64,000 bases of DNA from Muriicola jejuensis (GCF_010671595.1 NZ_JAABOP010000001.1:1302001-1366000); one strand, 5' to 3'; numbered from the stretch's first letter, positions 40,273 to 49,390 are shown. Made by a program: numbers and translations. The notes: generated by a model from the letters alone, not told the origin.

Positions 40273-43020
40273 ATGCAATACACCAAAGAGCAGCAAAATG
40301 CTATTAATACAATAAAAGATAACCTACAAATAATAGCATGTGCAGGCTCGGGAAAAACACAAGTTATTTCTCAAAGAATTGTGAATATTCTAAAGGATGA
40401 TAAAGAAATAATTCCTAAAAATATTATTGCATTTACCTATACGGAAAAGGCAGCCGCAGAACTAAAAACAAGGGTCCTAAAACTATGCCGAGAACAACTT
40501 GGTGATATCAAGGGGTTGGCTGAAATGTATATTGGAACTATTCATTCCTGGTGCTTGCAGGCCATACAGGACAATATCTTTCACTTTCAGAAATATTCCA
40601 TTCTGGATGAAATTAAGCAGAAGCTTTTTGTTGATAAATACTATAATATTATCGGGATGGCCTCTGTGGGAATGGATAGGTATAAGGATACGGGAAGATT
40701 CTTAGGTATTCTCGCTGTTCTAAGGGAAGCCGAACTAAATGAAGGGATTCAATTACCTGCTGAATGGAAAGAGGCTGTTGAGAGCTATGAATCATTATTA
40801 CATCAGCACTCATATTTTGACTTTACTATGATTATGAGTGAAGTATTAAAGAACCTTAATACTGATAAAAGCTTTCGAGAAAGGTTATATGAAAATTTAA
40901 AGTATTTAGTAGTTGATGAATACCAAGATGTTAACCCTATTCAAGAACAGCTAATCGTTGAATTATCCAAATCGAATTGTAATGTTTGTGTAGTTGGCGA
41001 TGATGATCAAACTCTTTATGAATGGCGTTTATCCGATGTAAAATATATACAGCAATTTAAAGAACGATACAAAGATGTTAGCTATATAAAGCTTGAGGAT
41101 AATTTCAGGTCTTCCAAAGGTATTATTGATTCCGCTTTAAAATGTATTTCGCACAATGCTTTAAGGTTAGAAAAAGTGATGAATGCTAAAGGGCATCAAC
41201 GATATCAAGATGCCGATATCATATATAATCAATATGAGGAATTAGATGATGAGAATCAATTTATAGCGGACACAGTCAAGAAGTTAAGGGGAAAAAAGTT
41301 TAAAGACAAGGAAGACTCCATCCCTCGCGGAATTGATTATTCGGATTGTGCAATCTTATTACGAACTTGGAGGAAGGCTAATTCAATTATTGATAAATTA
41401 ACAGAAGAAAATATTCCATTCGTTGTAGGCGGCGTAAATAACTTGTTTCAACGGCCTGAAATTAGAGCCGCAAGAGCAATCTATCAATATTTAAATAATG
41501 ATATTGAGGCTGATACTTTATTAGCATATTGGGAAGCTGTAACAGCCAATATTAAACGTGAAGCTCTTCTAGCGGCTATAGACAATTTGGATAAGAAACG
41601 GCCTAGAGCCAAGATGTACTTCAGCACATTCAATATTCAAGAGATTTTTTGGAATTTTATTGAGGAAGCAAATCTTTTTGAAGAAACATTCGCCGAGAAA
41701 GATCATGAAGGTATTGTTGGTAATGAGATAAATGAGGTGATATTCTATAATCTAGGGATGTTTTCTCAAATCATAAATGATTTTGAAAGTATTCATTTTA
41801 AAGATAAACCGATATATAAACTAAGTCGCTTTCTAAATTTTCTCCGATATTCTGCAGACGGTTATTATCCAGAGGGATGGCTAAATAATAGTTATAAAAA
41901 ACCAAATGCAGTACAAATAATGACCATATTCCAGGCAAAAGGTCTAGAGTTTCCAGTTGTATTCGTACCTGGGTTAAATAAAAATTACCTGCCTATTAAA
42001 AAACCTGGAGGGAAACAGATATGGCATTTTATTGAGCGTGAGTGGATAAAAGATCAAGAAAGACTTGAGGGCAGCATTGAAGCAGAAAGAAGGCTCTTTT
42101 ATGTAGCCATAACGCGCTCTCAAAAATATTTATTCTTAACTAGGAGTGTAGAAAATAGATTATATCAGCACGAATCTGTTTTCGCCAGGGAAATTAGTCA
42201 TTCAGATTATATAATATCAGATAAGAACCCTGATTATTCACATTTAGAAAATTTAACTCCTAAACCTAAAGCTGATACTGGTGCCATACAACTTAACTTC
42301 TCAGTATTAAAGGCGTTTTTTGATTGTCCATATAGATTCAAGATACTTAGTCTTTATGGGTTTGTATTTCCCATTTCTGAACAAATGGGCTATGGGAATT
42401 CAATTCATAATGTGCTCATGGAAATACACAGAAGGCATTTAAATGGTGAAAATGTACTAGAATTAAATATAGGTAAATTAGTAGATAGTCATGTTCATAT
42501 ACCTTATGCTACTGAAAAGGTATTAGAAGACATTAAAGAAACCACCAATAAGGTTGCCACAACATATTTGCAAGAAAACTATGAAGAGTTTGATAGGATT
42601 GAATACGCTGAACAAGAAATTCAAATTGATCTTGGTGACGGTATTCTAGTAAATGGAAGAATGGACCTGATTAAGAAGTTGGATTTAGATGGAAATGAAA
42701 TTACTACTATAATTGATTTCAAAAGTAAAAAGGAGTCTCAAGACCAGGATATTACAATGGAACAATTATCTATGTATGCTTTGGGCTATAAGGAGCTTAC
42801 TGGCAAAACTGCTGACAGACTTCAAATATATAATTTAGATGAGAGCAAGAATTCCAAGCATACGCAAAGACTAGAAAATTCGAGAATAGAAGAAATAAAA
42901 GAGCGTATAATTTCATCTGCAAATGAAATAAGAGACAACAACTTAGAAAAATCATGTGCTCCAACTGCCTGCGTAAGTTGTTGGGTAAAACCTCTTTGTT
43001 CGGGGATTAAAACAAATTAA
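40273..43020 (+). CDS. UvrD/AddA-like helicase with C-terminal RecB-type nuclease and iron-sulfur cysteines
   Basis: 915 residues. Superfamily-1 helicase motifs are all visible: Q-motif YTKEQQNAI, Walker A CAGSGKT, DEYQD in LVVDEYQDVN, and motif VI YVAITRSQKYLF. The C-terminal quarter has a nuclease of PD-(D/E)xK type (TTIIDFKSKKE) and four cysteines, C in FDCPYRFKIL and three in CAPTACVSCWVKPLC, of the AddB/Cas4 iron-sulfur pattern. It therefore resembles single-chain AddA-like helicase-nucleases. It is followed 3 bp later by the Mod gene, so it is an extra component of this type III restriction operon. Confidence 0.87.
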   Translation: MQYTKEQQNAINTIKDNLQIIACAGSGKTQVISQRIVNILKDDKEIIPKNIIAFTYTEKAAAELKTRVLKLCREQLGDIKGLAEMYIGTIHSWCLQAIQDNIFHFQKYSILDEIKQKLFVDKYYNIIGMASVGMDRYKDTGRFLGILAVLREAELNEGIQLPAEWKEAVESYESLLHQHSYFDFTMIMSEVLKNLNTDKSFRERLYENLKYLVVDEYQDVNPIQEQLIVELSKSNCNVCVVGDDDQTLYEWRLSDVKYIQQFKERYKDVSYIKLEDNFRSSKGIIDSALKCISHNALRLEKVMNAKGHQRYQDADIIYNQYEELDDENQFIADTVKKLRGKKFKDKEDSIPRGIDYSDCAILLRTWRKANSIIDKLTEENIPFVVGGVNNLFQRPEIRAARAIYQYLNNDIEADTLLAYWEAVTANIKREALLAAIDNLDKKRPRAKMYFSTFNIQEIFWNFIEEANLFEETFAEKDHEGIVGNEINEVIFYNLGMFSQIINDFESIHFKDKPIYKLSRFLNFLRYSADGYYPEGWLNNSYKKPNAVQIMTIFQAKGLEFPVVFVPGLNKNYLPIKKPGGKQIWHFIEREWIKDQERLEGSIEAERRLFYVAITRSQKYLFLTRSVENRLYQHESVFAREISHSDYIISDKNPDYSHLENLTPKPKADTGAIQLNFSVLKAFFDCPYRFKILSLYGFVFPISEQMGYGNSIHNVLMEIHRRHLNGENVLELNIGKLVDSHVHIPYATEKVLEDIKETTNKVATTYLQENYEEFDRIEYAEQEIQIDLGDGILVNGRMDLIKKLDLDGNEITTIIDFKSKKESQDQDITMEQLSMYALGYKELTGKTADRLQIYNLDESKNSKHTQRLENSRIEEIKERIISSANEIRDNNLEKSCAPTACVSCWVKPLCSGIKTN

Positions 43021-43023
43021 AAT

Positions 43024-44967
43024 ATGGCAAAAAAATATAAAGGATCATTATCCCTGGAGTGGTATAATAAGCAGAAAGCAATTATCAATCTTGATGAGAA
43101 TAGCATTAAATCAGAATCAGATATTCCTGCTCCTCGTATTAACTGGATTAACAAGGAAGAAGCACTTTTTTATGAGTTAAATGAGAAAGAAGGAAAAGGA
43201 AATACACCTTATTGGGTAAATAGAGATGATATTCGTGTAAAAGAAGCAAGGCCTCTAGTATTTAAAAAAGCATTTAAGGCAGTTGAGCAAGATAAAGAAG
43301 GTACTTTGCCAGGTACAGTTAAAGAATATTCTATTCAAGAAATAGAAAATGAAGAAGATGCACTAGATGTTGAAAATATGCTAATTAAAGGTGATAATCT
43401 TTTGGCATTAAACACCTTGAAAAAGCATTTTGATAAACTACCAGACAATGAAAAAGTAAAGTGTATTTATATAGATCCACCATATAATACAGGTGCTGCA
43501 TTTGACCACTATGATGATAATTTGGAGCATTCGGAATGGTTAACTCTTTTCAGAGATAGACTTGTAATTTTAAAGGATTTGCTTCAGGAAGAGGGTTTTG
43601 TATTTGTTCAGTTGGATGATAGTGAAGGCCCATACGGTAAAATGGTTATGGACGATGTTTTTGGAAGAGACAACTTCCTTGTAACAATGTATATCCAAGT
43701 AAGATATGATGAAAAGACTTTAAAAGAAGATATGCTCTTTAATAAACTAATAGAGCAAGTGTATATCTATAGAAAGAATTCAGATGTCAAAGGAGATGTC
43801 AATAGAGATCAAGTAGAATATACGGATGAAAAATTCTGTTATTATATTAAAGAATTATCTGAGCCAGATTCTGAAATTCAACTTGGGGGAAAAACAGTAG
43901 GAATTTTTAAAGAAGGTAGTTATAAAATCATTAAGGCGGAGCCCAGTAAAAAAGGGCTTAAAGAAATATGGGCTTCAGGTAGTATTTTAGATGGTAATTC
44001 CTCTGGTAGGTTTTTCAGAGATTATTTAACTGGTAGAGATAAAATCGATGGTTTAAAAGTGCTTTACAAAGTATCCAATATTGGTGATGACGGGAGAGGA
44101 TATAGATATTTTACTGGACCTAAAAGGGAAACTGCAACAAGAGGTAAATACTATCAAGGAGTGCCCGAAAACAGGCAATCAGAAGATGTTACATATAAAT
44201 TTGTGCCAATAAGTAACTTTATTGATTTAGCTTCATACTTCGGCAACTGTAGGCACGAAGGAGGTGTAGAATTTAAAAGTGGTAAGAAGCCTGAAATTTT
44301 AATCTCCAAATTAATAGAAATGGCATCATCGCCTGGAGATATAGTTTTAGATTGTTTTGGTGGTTCTGGGACAACATTTGGAGTTTCCCATAAAATGGAT
44401 AGAAAATGGATTGGTATTGAGATTGGAGAACAAGCAGAATCACATATAATTCCTCGAATGAAAAATGTGATTGGAGGTGTAGATAAAACTGGAATTAGCA
44501 AAGAATACGAGTGGCAAGGAGGAGGTTCTTTTAAATATTATCACTTAGGAGAATCTATTATTAGTATAGATGAAGAAACCAAAAAAGGAGAATTTAATTG
44601 GTCCTTAGGCAAACAGTTCATTCAAGAATCTCTATTACAATCTTATGACTTTGCAGTTCAAAACATCAGTGTTTTTCCTGTTCAAATATTCCAGGATGAA
44701 GAAAATAGGCCAACAGTTGGCAAAATACTAGGCACTTCAAACAAAGCAGTATACGGTTTAGCTTTATTGGCAACACCACAAGAAAGGAGTCTCACAATTA
44801 CTAACGAGGAGATTAAAACAATCTACAATTCTTTAAAAAAACAACCTGATTTTCAATCCTTAGCGATTTACACGAATAAAGGCATAGACATAGCACAAGA
44901 TACTATTCCTGAGGATTTAGACATTATCAAAGTTCCTCATGCCATATTTTCAGAATTAGAAAGATAG
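43024..44967 (+). CDS. Type III restriction-modification system DNA adenine methyltransferase (Mod)
   Basis: 647 residues. The catalytic motif IYIDPPYNTGAAFDHY precedes the AdoMet motif VLDCFGGSGTTFGV, the beta-class order of Mod subunits, and a target-recognition region lies between them (residues about 215-420). It methylates the N6 of adenine in a non-palindromic site and also guides the Res partner. Start ATG at 43024 stands 3 bp after the helicase stop, and the Res gene begins 3 bp after its own stop. No homopolymer tract suggesting phase variation was noticed. Confidence 0.92.
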   Translation: MAKKYKGSLSLEWYNKQKAIINLDENSIKSESDIPAPRINWINKEEALFYELNEKEGKGNTPYWVNRDDIRVKEARPLVFKKAFKAVEQDKEGTLPGTVKEYSIQEIENEEDALDVENMLIKGDNLLALNTLKKHFDKLPDNEKVKCIYIDPPYNTGAAFDHYDDNLEHSEWLTLFRDRLVILKDLLQEEGFVFVQLDDSEGPYGKMVMDDVFGRDNFLVTMYIQVRYDEKTLKEDMLFNKLIEQVYIYRKNSDVKGDVNRDQVEYTDEKFCYYIKELSEPDSEIQLGGKTVGIFKEGSYKIIKAEPSKKGLKEIWASGSILDGNSSGRFFRDYLTGRDKIDGLKVLYKVSNIGDDGRGYRYFTGPKRETATRGKYYQGVPENRQSEDVTYKFVPISNFIDLASYFGNCRHEGGVEFKSGKKPEILISKLIEMASSPGDIVLDCFGGSGTTFGVSHKMDRKWIGIEIGEQAESHIIPRMKNVIGGVDKTGISKEYEWQGGGSFKYYHLGESIISIDEETKKGEFNWSLGKQFIQESLLQSYDFAVQNISVFPVQIFQDEENRPTVGKILGTSNKAVYGLALLATPQERSLTITNEEIKTIYNSLKKQPDFQSLAIYTNKGIDIAQDTIPEDLDIIKVPHAIFSELER

Positions 44968-44970
44968 TCT

Positions 44971-47900
44971 ATGCCCGTAAATAAACCATATTACCAAGAG
45001 TTTAGAAAAATACTCCATTCTAAACTGGAGGATATTAAAAGCAGAATAGAATCAAGTACTGGAGATATATTTGGAAACTTAACACCAGAAGCTTCCTTCT
45101 TAAAAGACTTGGCTGAAGGAGTTACTAAATATCCCTTCAGGTATTATCAAAAAGAGGCTATATATACTTTACATGCTATCTACCCGCAAGCTATAGACTT
45201 GTGTAAATCACCTGAATCAATACAAAAGAATTTATTAAGGAATAAACCCTACGCTCACATAAAACCCCTTTTAGAGAAAGTAGATAAAGAAACGGGAAAG
45301 CTAGCTCCTTTTATTGGATACGAAATGGCGACTGGTTCGGGTAAAACTATGCTAATGGGGGCTACAGTATATTACCTTAATAAATACCATGATGTTAAAA
45401 ACTTTCTAATTGTCACACCATCTTCAACTGAAATCTACAAGAAAACTATACGCAATTTTACTATAGGAACAGCTGAAACAGTATGGAATGATGAAGTCCC
45501 TTTTAAGTTTAACCTGATAACCGGAGATAATTATAAGGACACAAAGGACTTATTTGCTTCAGATACAGATGCTAACATATTCGTATTTAATATTGACAAG
45601 TTTGGCACAAATGCTACTCAGACTAAAAAGCAATGGGAAGGTTCAGATTGGAAAGATATAGATGGTAATACCATTAGCCTATTGGAATTTCTATCCAAAA
45701 ACGATTTAGTAATTATAACTGACGAGGCCCACCATGCACAAAGTAAAAAGGCTAAACAAGTTATTAATGCTTTTCACCCATTAGCGGTTATTGAGTTCAC
45801 TGCAACTGCTGTGGAGACAGAAAGAAATCAGAACAAGAAAAATCAAACTATTGTCTATAAGTATGATATTAAACGGTTTTTGGAAGATAAATATGGCAAA
45901 AAGGTTCGTGTATTAGCCTTACCAGGTCAAGAATCAAAAACAAAAGGGAAGAAGACTGAAATATCAGATTTAGAAAAGTATAAACTGCTCACATTCTTTT
46001 TAGTTCATTTAATTAAAAAGAAGGCGTTAAATAGCGATGTAAAATGTAGAGACCTAAAGCCAATAGGTTTTGTTAAAGTAAAAAATGAAATTTCTTTTGC
46101 CGAAAAGGTAGAAGATTATATCAAAAATGATTTAGGAACCGCTTTAGAAATACTACAAGTAATATTAGAAAAGGCTAAAACTGAAGACACAGAGACAACG
46201 AATTTAATCTTGGAGATGTTTGAAAAGGATTATAATTCAGACTTTTTGGTATTGTTAAAAGACATTGATAAAGTTGCTCAAACTTCCATTTTATTACATT
46301 CTAAATCAGATAAAATAATTAAAAAACAATTTGATGACATAAAGAAAAACAATGTAGAGATTGTAGTTTTCATAGATATGTTGAATGAAGGAATAGACAT
46401 GCCAAACATCTATTCAATAGTTATTATTAATGATACTCCCTCTGAATTTAAAACGTCTGTAAAGCAAATTGTTGGTCGTGGTGTAAGATTAAATAAGCTA
46501 AATAGAGACTATGATGAAGTTGAAGACAACGACTTACTTACACATACCGAAAAACTTCATATTGTTTGCGACAAAGGAGCTTCTTTTGAAGAAGTAGTGC
46601 TTCAGATTCAACAAGAATTTGGATTGAATGATAAAACTTTTGCAATGGAAAGAGGTGCAGAAGAAGTAATAGAAAATCCTGTTAAAACGGAAAAATTAAA
46701 AGGTATTCAAATACCAAAGATTACTATTGATTTTAAACGTAAACAAGGGGCTAAAATCCAGGATGTAATTACCAATTACGATAAAATTCTTAAAGACTTT
46801 TTGGCTTCAAATTCATTTAATAGGGAAATAGATTCAGAGAACAAGAGTTTTTTGAAATACACGCCAAACAGTTTCTTCACTGAAGTAGATTTATTTACTG
46901 ACGAAAAGATATTTCATAAGTTGGGAGAAGACCAAGAGTGGAACTTTGATGCTTTAAAGATTTCTGAAAAGGATATGAAAGAGGTGTATGGCAGGGTTTT
47001 GAAGGAACTACAGGCAATACCTGATATTCCTAACACATATACAACTTTTCAAGAGTATGGTAAATTATTGAATAAGATAGGCTTTTACTTCTATAATCTA
47101 GATGACGTTGATTATAAACTCGCCATTAATAGATTTAAAGATAGCTTCACTTATTTCTATATACATTATGTTGAGAATGAATATTTTGAACTAGACCTAG
47201 ACACATTAGATTCAGAATCAAATACTTGGTTATTACAGAACGAGTTCAAAACAGAAAACATTAAAATACGTACTAAGGATAAAAACAATGATTCCAGAAG
47301 TATTTCGGATAAAAATGAGTTAGTTGCTCTAATAAAAAACGGATATTATTTCTATGGCTATGAACATTCAGCGTATGACTATGACAAGTTTGATTCATAT
47401 CCTGAAAAACTGTTGGCAGATTATGTAAATTATCTAATTACTAAAGGAAAAGAATCCCAAGAAATGAAAGTCGCCGATGGATTGAATTTGGCGGCGGAAG
47501 AAGCAATAGATTACAATGTCACAAATAGAAATGATCCATTTTGGTTAAGAAACGAGCGGAATATTCATTTTAAATATGGAACTCATAAGTACTTTCCTGA
47601 TTTTATATTCTTTTACAATAAGATAATTTATGTTATTGAAATCAAAGGTGAAGTCTTTTCAAATGTTAAAAAGAACAGGCTTCTGCTAGAATTAAATAAT
47701 GTAGAAGGTATTGGCAACGTTGAGGGTTATGTGGGGATGGTGGTTTTTGAAATTCAGATGAAGAACCTAAAAGACCTAACAAAATCTTTCGATGAATTTA
47801 GAGCAGAAGCAGAAGAATACTTTAATCAATTACAAACAAAATCAGAAGTAATAACTGATGATGAAGTGCCTGAAGAATTAAAATACATAAAATACGTACC

Positions 47901-48315
47901 TGCCTACGAAGCCAAACAAGCATACTCAAAGTTTATTCTTCATAAGGAACCAAAATCTTTAAAATGGTTAAAAGTTAAATCAGGAAATTATTCAAAAAGC
48001 ATTTTTGCTACTATGGTTAAAAATGCTGATTTGGGAGATGAATTAAAAAACAAGTGGATACTATTTGATTCCAGGAAACATAACCCAGAGGATCTTGAAA
48101 ACGAAATTGTTCTAGCTTATCATCCAATAATTAATGACAATTCTTATGGCAGAAAAGGATTAACCATAAGGACTTTTAATTATAGAGAAGAATCTCGAAA
48201 AATTGGTATGTTTGACGAGACTATAAGAACAATAATTCTTTCCTCTAATTTAGAGGACAGTATTACAATAGAGCATAAATTAGAACAATTTAATGTTCTT
48301 GGAGTAAAAAAATAA
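44971..48315 (+). CDS. Type III restriction enzyme Res subunit
   Basis: 1114 residues. SF2 helicase motifs: Walker A MATGSGKTMLMGA, DEAH box IITDEAHHA, motif III TATAV and motif VI IVGRGVRLNKL. A C-terminal nuclease is visible as HKYFPDFIFFYNKIIYVIEIKG, a PD-x-ExK core. Long for a Res subunit because of an extra C-terminal region (about 180 residues) after the nuclease. With the Mod gene upstream it should cut DNA at unmethylated sites after long-range movement. Its stop codon is 5 bp before the right arm-type site region of the island, so it is the last island gene. Confidence 0.92.
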   Translation: MPVNKPYYQEFRKILHSKLEDIKSRIESSTGDIFGNLTPEASFLKDLAEGVTKYPFRYYQKEAIYTLHAIYPQAIDLCKSPESIQKNLLRNKPYAHIKPLLEKVDKETGKLAPFIGYEMATGSGKTMLMGATVYYLNKYHDVKNFLIVTPSSTEIYKKTIRNFTIGTAETVWNDEVPFKFNLITGDNYKDTKDLFASDTDANIFVFNIDKFGTNATQTKKQWEGSDWKDIDGNTISLLEFLSKNDLVIITDEAHHAQSKKAKQVINAFHPLAVIEFTATAVETERNQNKKNQTIVYKYDIKRFLEDKYGKKVRVLALPGQESKTKGKKTEISDLEKYKLLTFFLVHLIKKKALNSDVKCRDLKPIGFVKVKNEISFAEKVEDYIKNDLGTALEILQVILEKAKTEDTETTNLILEMFEKDYNSDFLVLLKDIDKVAQTSILLHSKSDKIIKKQFDDIKKNNVEIVVFIDMLNEGIDMPNIYSIVIINDTPSEFKTSVKQIVGRGVRLNKLNRDYDEVEDNDLLTHTEKLHIVCDKGASFEEVVLQIQQEFGLNDKTFAMERGAEEVIENPVKTEKLKGIQIPKITIDFKRKQGAKIQDVITNYDKILKDFLASNSFNREIDSENKSFLKYTPNSFFTEVDLFTDEKIFHKLGEDQEWNFDALKISEKDMKEVYGRVLKELQAIPDIPNTYTTFQEYGKLLNKIGFYFYNLDDVDYKLAINRFKDSFTYFYIHYVENEYFELDLDTLDSESNTWLLQNEFKTENIKIRTKDKNNDSRSISDKNELVALIKNGYYFYGYEHSAYDYDKFDSYPEKLLADYVNYLITKGKESQEMKVADGLNLAAEEAIDYNVTNRNDPFWLRNERNIHFKYGTHKYFPDFIFFYNKIIYVIEIKGEVFSNVKKNRLLLELNNVEGIGNVEGYVGMVVFEIQMKNLKDLTKSFDEFRAEAEEYFNQLQTKSEVITDDEVPEELKYIKYVPAYEAKQAYSKFILHKEPKSLKWLKVKSGNYSKSIFATMVKNADLGDELKNKWILFDSRKHNPEDLENEIVLAYHPIINDNSYGRKGLTIRTFNYREESRKIGMFDETIRTIILSSNLEDSITIEHKLEQFNVLGVKK

Positions 48316-48320
48316 GGCAC

Positions 48321-48338
48321 ACAATTCGGATACCTTAA
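48321..48338 (+). promoter_or_regulatory. Right-end arm-type site
   Basis: ACAATTCGGATACCTTAA closely repeats ACAATTCGGGTACCCTA at 18437-18453 beside attL, with two differences in the first 17 bases. The region 48341-48380 also holds GTGACAAGT-like repeats. Presence of the same block inside both ends supports its use by the integrase. Confidence 0.6.
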
Positions 48339-48380
48339 TAGTTCACAAGGTGACAAGTAGCTGGTAATAAGTAAGTTGGC

Positions 48381-48409
48381 GTCCCTGGTTCGAGCCCAGG
48401 TGGGACCAC
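48381..48409 (+). repeat. attR core: right copy of the 29-bp tRNA 3'-end repeat
   Basis: Identical over 29 bases to 18265-18293. Upstream sequence is not tRNA, so no complete cloverleaf exists here; it is only the displaced 3' end of the target gene. Confidence 0.93.
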
Positions 48410-48420
48410 ATCAAGCAGCA

Positions 48421-48451
48421 AACCCCGCGCAAATGCGCGGGGTTCTTTTTT
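48421..48451 (+). terminator. Displaced native terminator of the tRNA gene
   Basis: Perfect 10-bp stem AACCCCGCGC / GCGCGGGGTT with AAAT loop and a T-run, 12 bases after attR. Before integration it would have stood just behind the tRNA. Confidence 0.85.
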
Positions 48452-48575
48452 GGACGGAGCCGTCAAAAACTTGTTTTTGTAAGGCGGCGGACAAAAAATG
48501 AACAGCAGCGCGCCAGGGCTGTGTGGGTTGCTATTTGCAGGAGCGCGCACTCTCTGGTCCATTCCTGGAAGGAAT

Positions 48576-48593
48576 GAACCCAGGTGAGACCAC
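48576..48593 (+). repeat. Degenerate third copy of the tRNA acceptor 3' end
   Basis: GAACCCAGGTGAGACCAC matches the core block GAGCCCAGGTGGGACCAC in 16 of 18 positions. It is 184 bp beyond attR, inside chromosomal sequence with several short hairpins. It looks like a worn att remnant of an earlier element or a tRNA fragment. Confidence 0.6.
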
Positions 48594-48598
48594 AGAAT

Positions 48599-48630
48599 GC
48601 CCCGAAACGATAATGTTTACGGGGCTTTTT
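48599..48630 (+). terminator. Rho-independent terminator
   Basis: Stem GCCCCGAAAC / GTTTaCGGGGC (one bulge) with loop GATAAT and five T. It follows the degenerate tRNA-end copy, supporting the idea that a tRNA gene 3' end once stood here. Confidence 0.75.
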
Positions 48631-48826
48631 ATTTCTGTATACGACAAATGTAATCTCTTTTCAAAGTAACCAAGAACTAAGCCTCTGATTATTAATAGTA
48701 TATAAAAATGAATATAAGTGAATTCATTTCCTTCTTTTTGAAAAAACTTGATTAATCATGTTTCAAAAAAAGAGAAGAAAGCAATAATCCCCTCTTCTCT
48801 ATTAAAAAGCGGTTAAAATGGCTACT

Positions 48827-49015
48827 TTAATTATTTCTGAAATAAATTTTCATCATATACTCTCGAAGTAAGTCCCCAAGAAAAAATATCATTAGTCCTA
48901 ATAAATAGGTGCCAATAAATTCCCAAAAAGAATCAAGAATACAATACCTATACAATACACCGATTACAACAAGGGGTGCAAATAATATGTATGTAATTCT
49001 TACTTTATTTTTCAT
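48827..49015 (-). CDS. Small two-helix membrane protein, possibly bacteriocin-immunity-like
   Basis: 62 residues with two hydrophobic helices (ITYILFAPLVVIGVLYRYCI and FIGTYLLGLMIFFLGDLL) and basic ends. The ATG at 49015 stands 5 bp after the stop of a glycine-zipper frame read on the same strand (49021-49128). This is the usual order of class II bacteriocin core followed by a small membrane immunity protein. Only the arrangement and the membrane pattern support this; the upstream bacteriocin frame is broken, so the pair may be a dead remnant. Confidence 0.4.
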   Translation of the reverse strand: MKNKVRITYILFAPLVVIGVLYRYCILDSFWEFIGTYLLGLMIFFLGDLLREYMMKIYFRNN

Positions 49016-49020
49016 TGAAT

Positions 49021-49128
49021 CTATCCAAATATTTTATATCCTAGCCATCCTAAAGTATAACCAGAGGCATGACCTTGCACCCCACCAGCAACTGCACCAA
49101 CCATAGCACCTCCTGATCCTGCTGGTTT
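49021..49128 (-). pseudogene. Bacteriocin-like glycine-zipper core, leader lost by frameshift
   Basis: The minus strand reads KPAGSGGAMVGAVAGG, then VQGHASGYTLGWLGYKIFG and stop. Alternating Gly/Ala with aromatic C-terminus is typical of class II bacteriocin cores. A TGA stops the frame directly upstream, and SASGTKISIEN continues in the neighbouring frame, consistent with a one-base change in an AAAACC run. No double-glycine leader or start codon with a leader is visible. Confidence 0.35.
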
Positions 49129-49359
49129 TCAATAGATATTTTAGTTCCAGAAGCTGAAAATTATGATTTTAAGAAAAGACGGTGAGAAATAATCGCCACA
49201 AACAGTTTAATAAAAAGCCATAGAATTTTAAAGGTTTTACTATAGTCCTTTATCCTCAAAATTTACTACCTTAAATGGCACCCTTCGGCCCTTTATTAAC
49301 TCTTTACTTTTAGTGAAATCGTTTAATAGATGTATCGATTAAAGTGATATCTGAGCGAG

Positions 49360-49387
49360 GGCTGGGGAATAACAACCAGCCTTTTGG
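49360..49387 (+). promoter_or_regulatory. Hairpin in the leader of the 49391 gene
   Basis: GGCTGG / CCAGCC around a 10-nt loop, followed by TTTTGG, ending 3-10 bases before the ATG at 49391. The position would sequester the ribosome landing site or end read-through transcription; its role is open. Confidence 0.4.
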
Positions 49388-49390
49388 ATT

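Larger units (their letters stand above)
18265..48409. mobile_element. 30.1-kb tRNA-integrated genomic island carrying defence-type modules
   Basis: Boundaries are the two exact 29-bp copies of the tRNA 3' end. A tyrosine integrase gene begins 263 bp inside the left copy. Similar arm-type sequences occur inside both ends (18437-18453 and 48321-48338). The content appears more A+T-rich than the left flank. Gene content: integrase, excisionase-like HTH, Sak4-like ATPase, DUF3871, SF3 helicase, GIY-YIG endonuclease, a surface lipoprotein, a WYL-regulated gene set, a HerA/NurA/Dam/DGQHR module and a type III restriction operon with a helicase-nuclease. I found no relaxase, coupling protein, VirB4 or phage structural gene. 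It thus resembles a phage satellite or a mobilisable island more than a full ICE or prophage. Confidence 0.9.
48631..49390. other. Gene-poor interval before the giant-gene cluster
   Basis: About 760 bp with only minus-strand remnants (48827-49128, described separately). 48631-48826 and 49129-49359 are A+T-rich and show no gene, RNA or clear promoter that I can support. The last 31 bases hold the hairpin at 49360. Confidence 0.5.

Noticed and set aside
18265-48409. Intact prophage or conjugative element
   Set aside because: No capsid, terminase, tail, relaxase, TraG or VirB4-like gene was seen; only replication and integration functions.
48381-48409. Second functional tRNA gene at the right island end
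   Set aside because: Only the 3' 29 bases are present; no acceptor 5' strand, D arm or anticodon stem lies upstream.
48335-48562. 75-residue minus-strand frame reading VVPPGLEPGT
   Set aside because: It is read antisense through the tRNA-end repeat and terminator; this is a common false gene over tRNA 3' ends.
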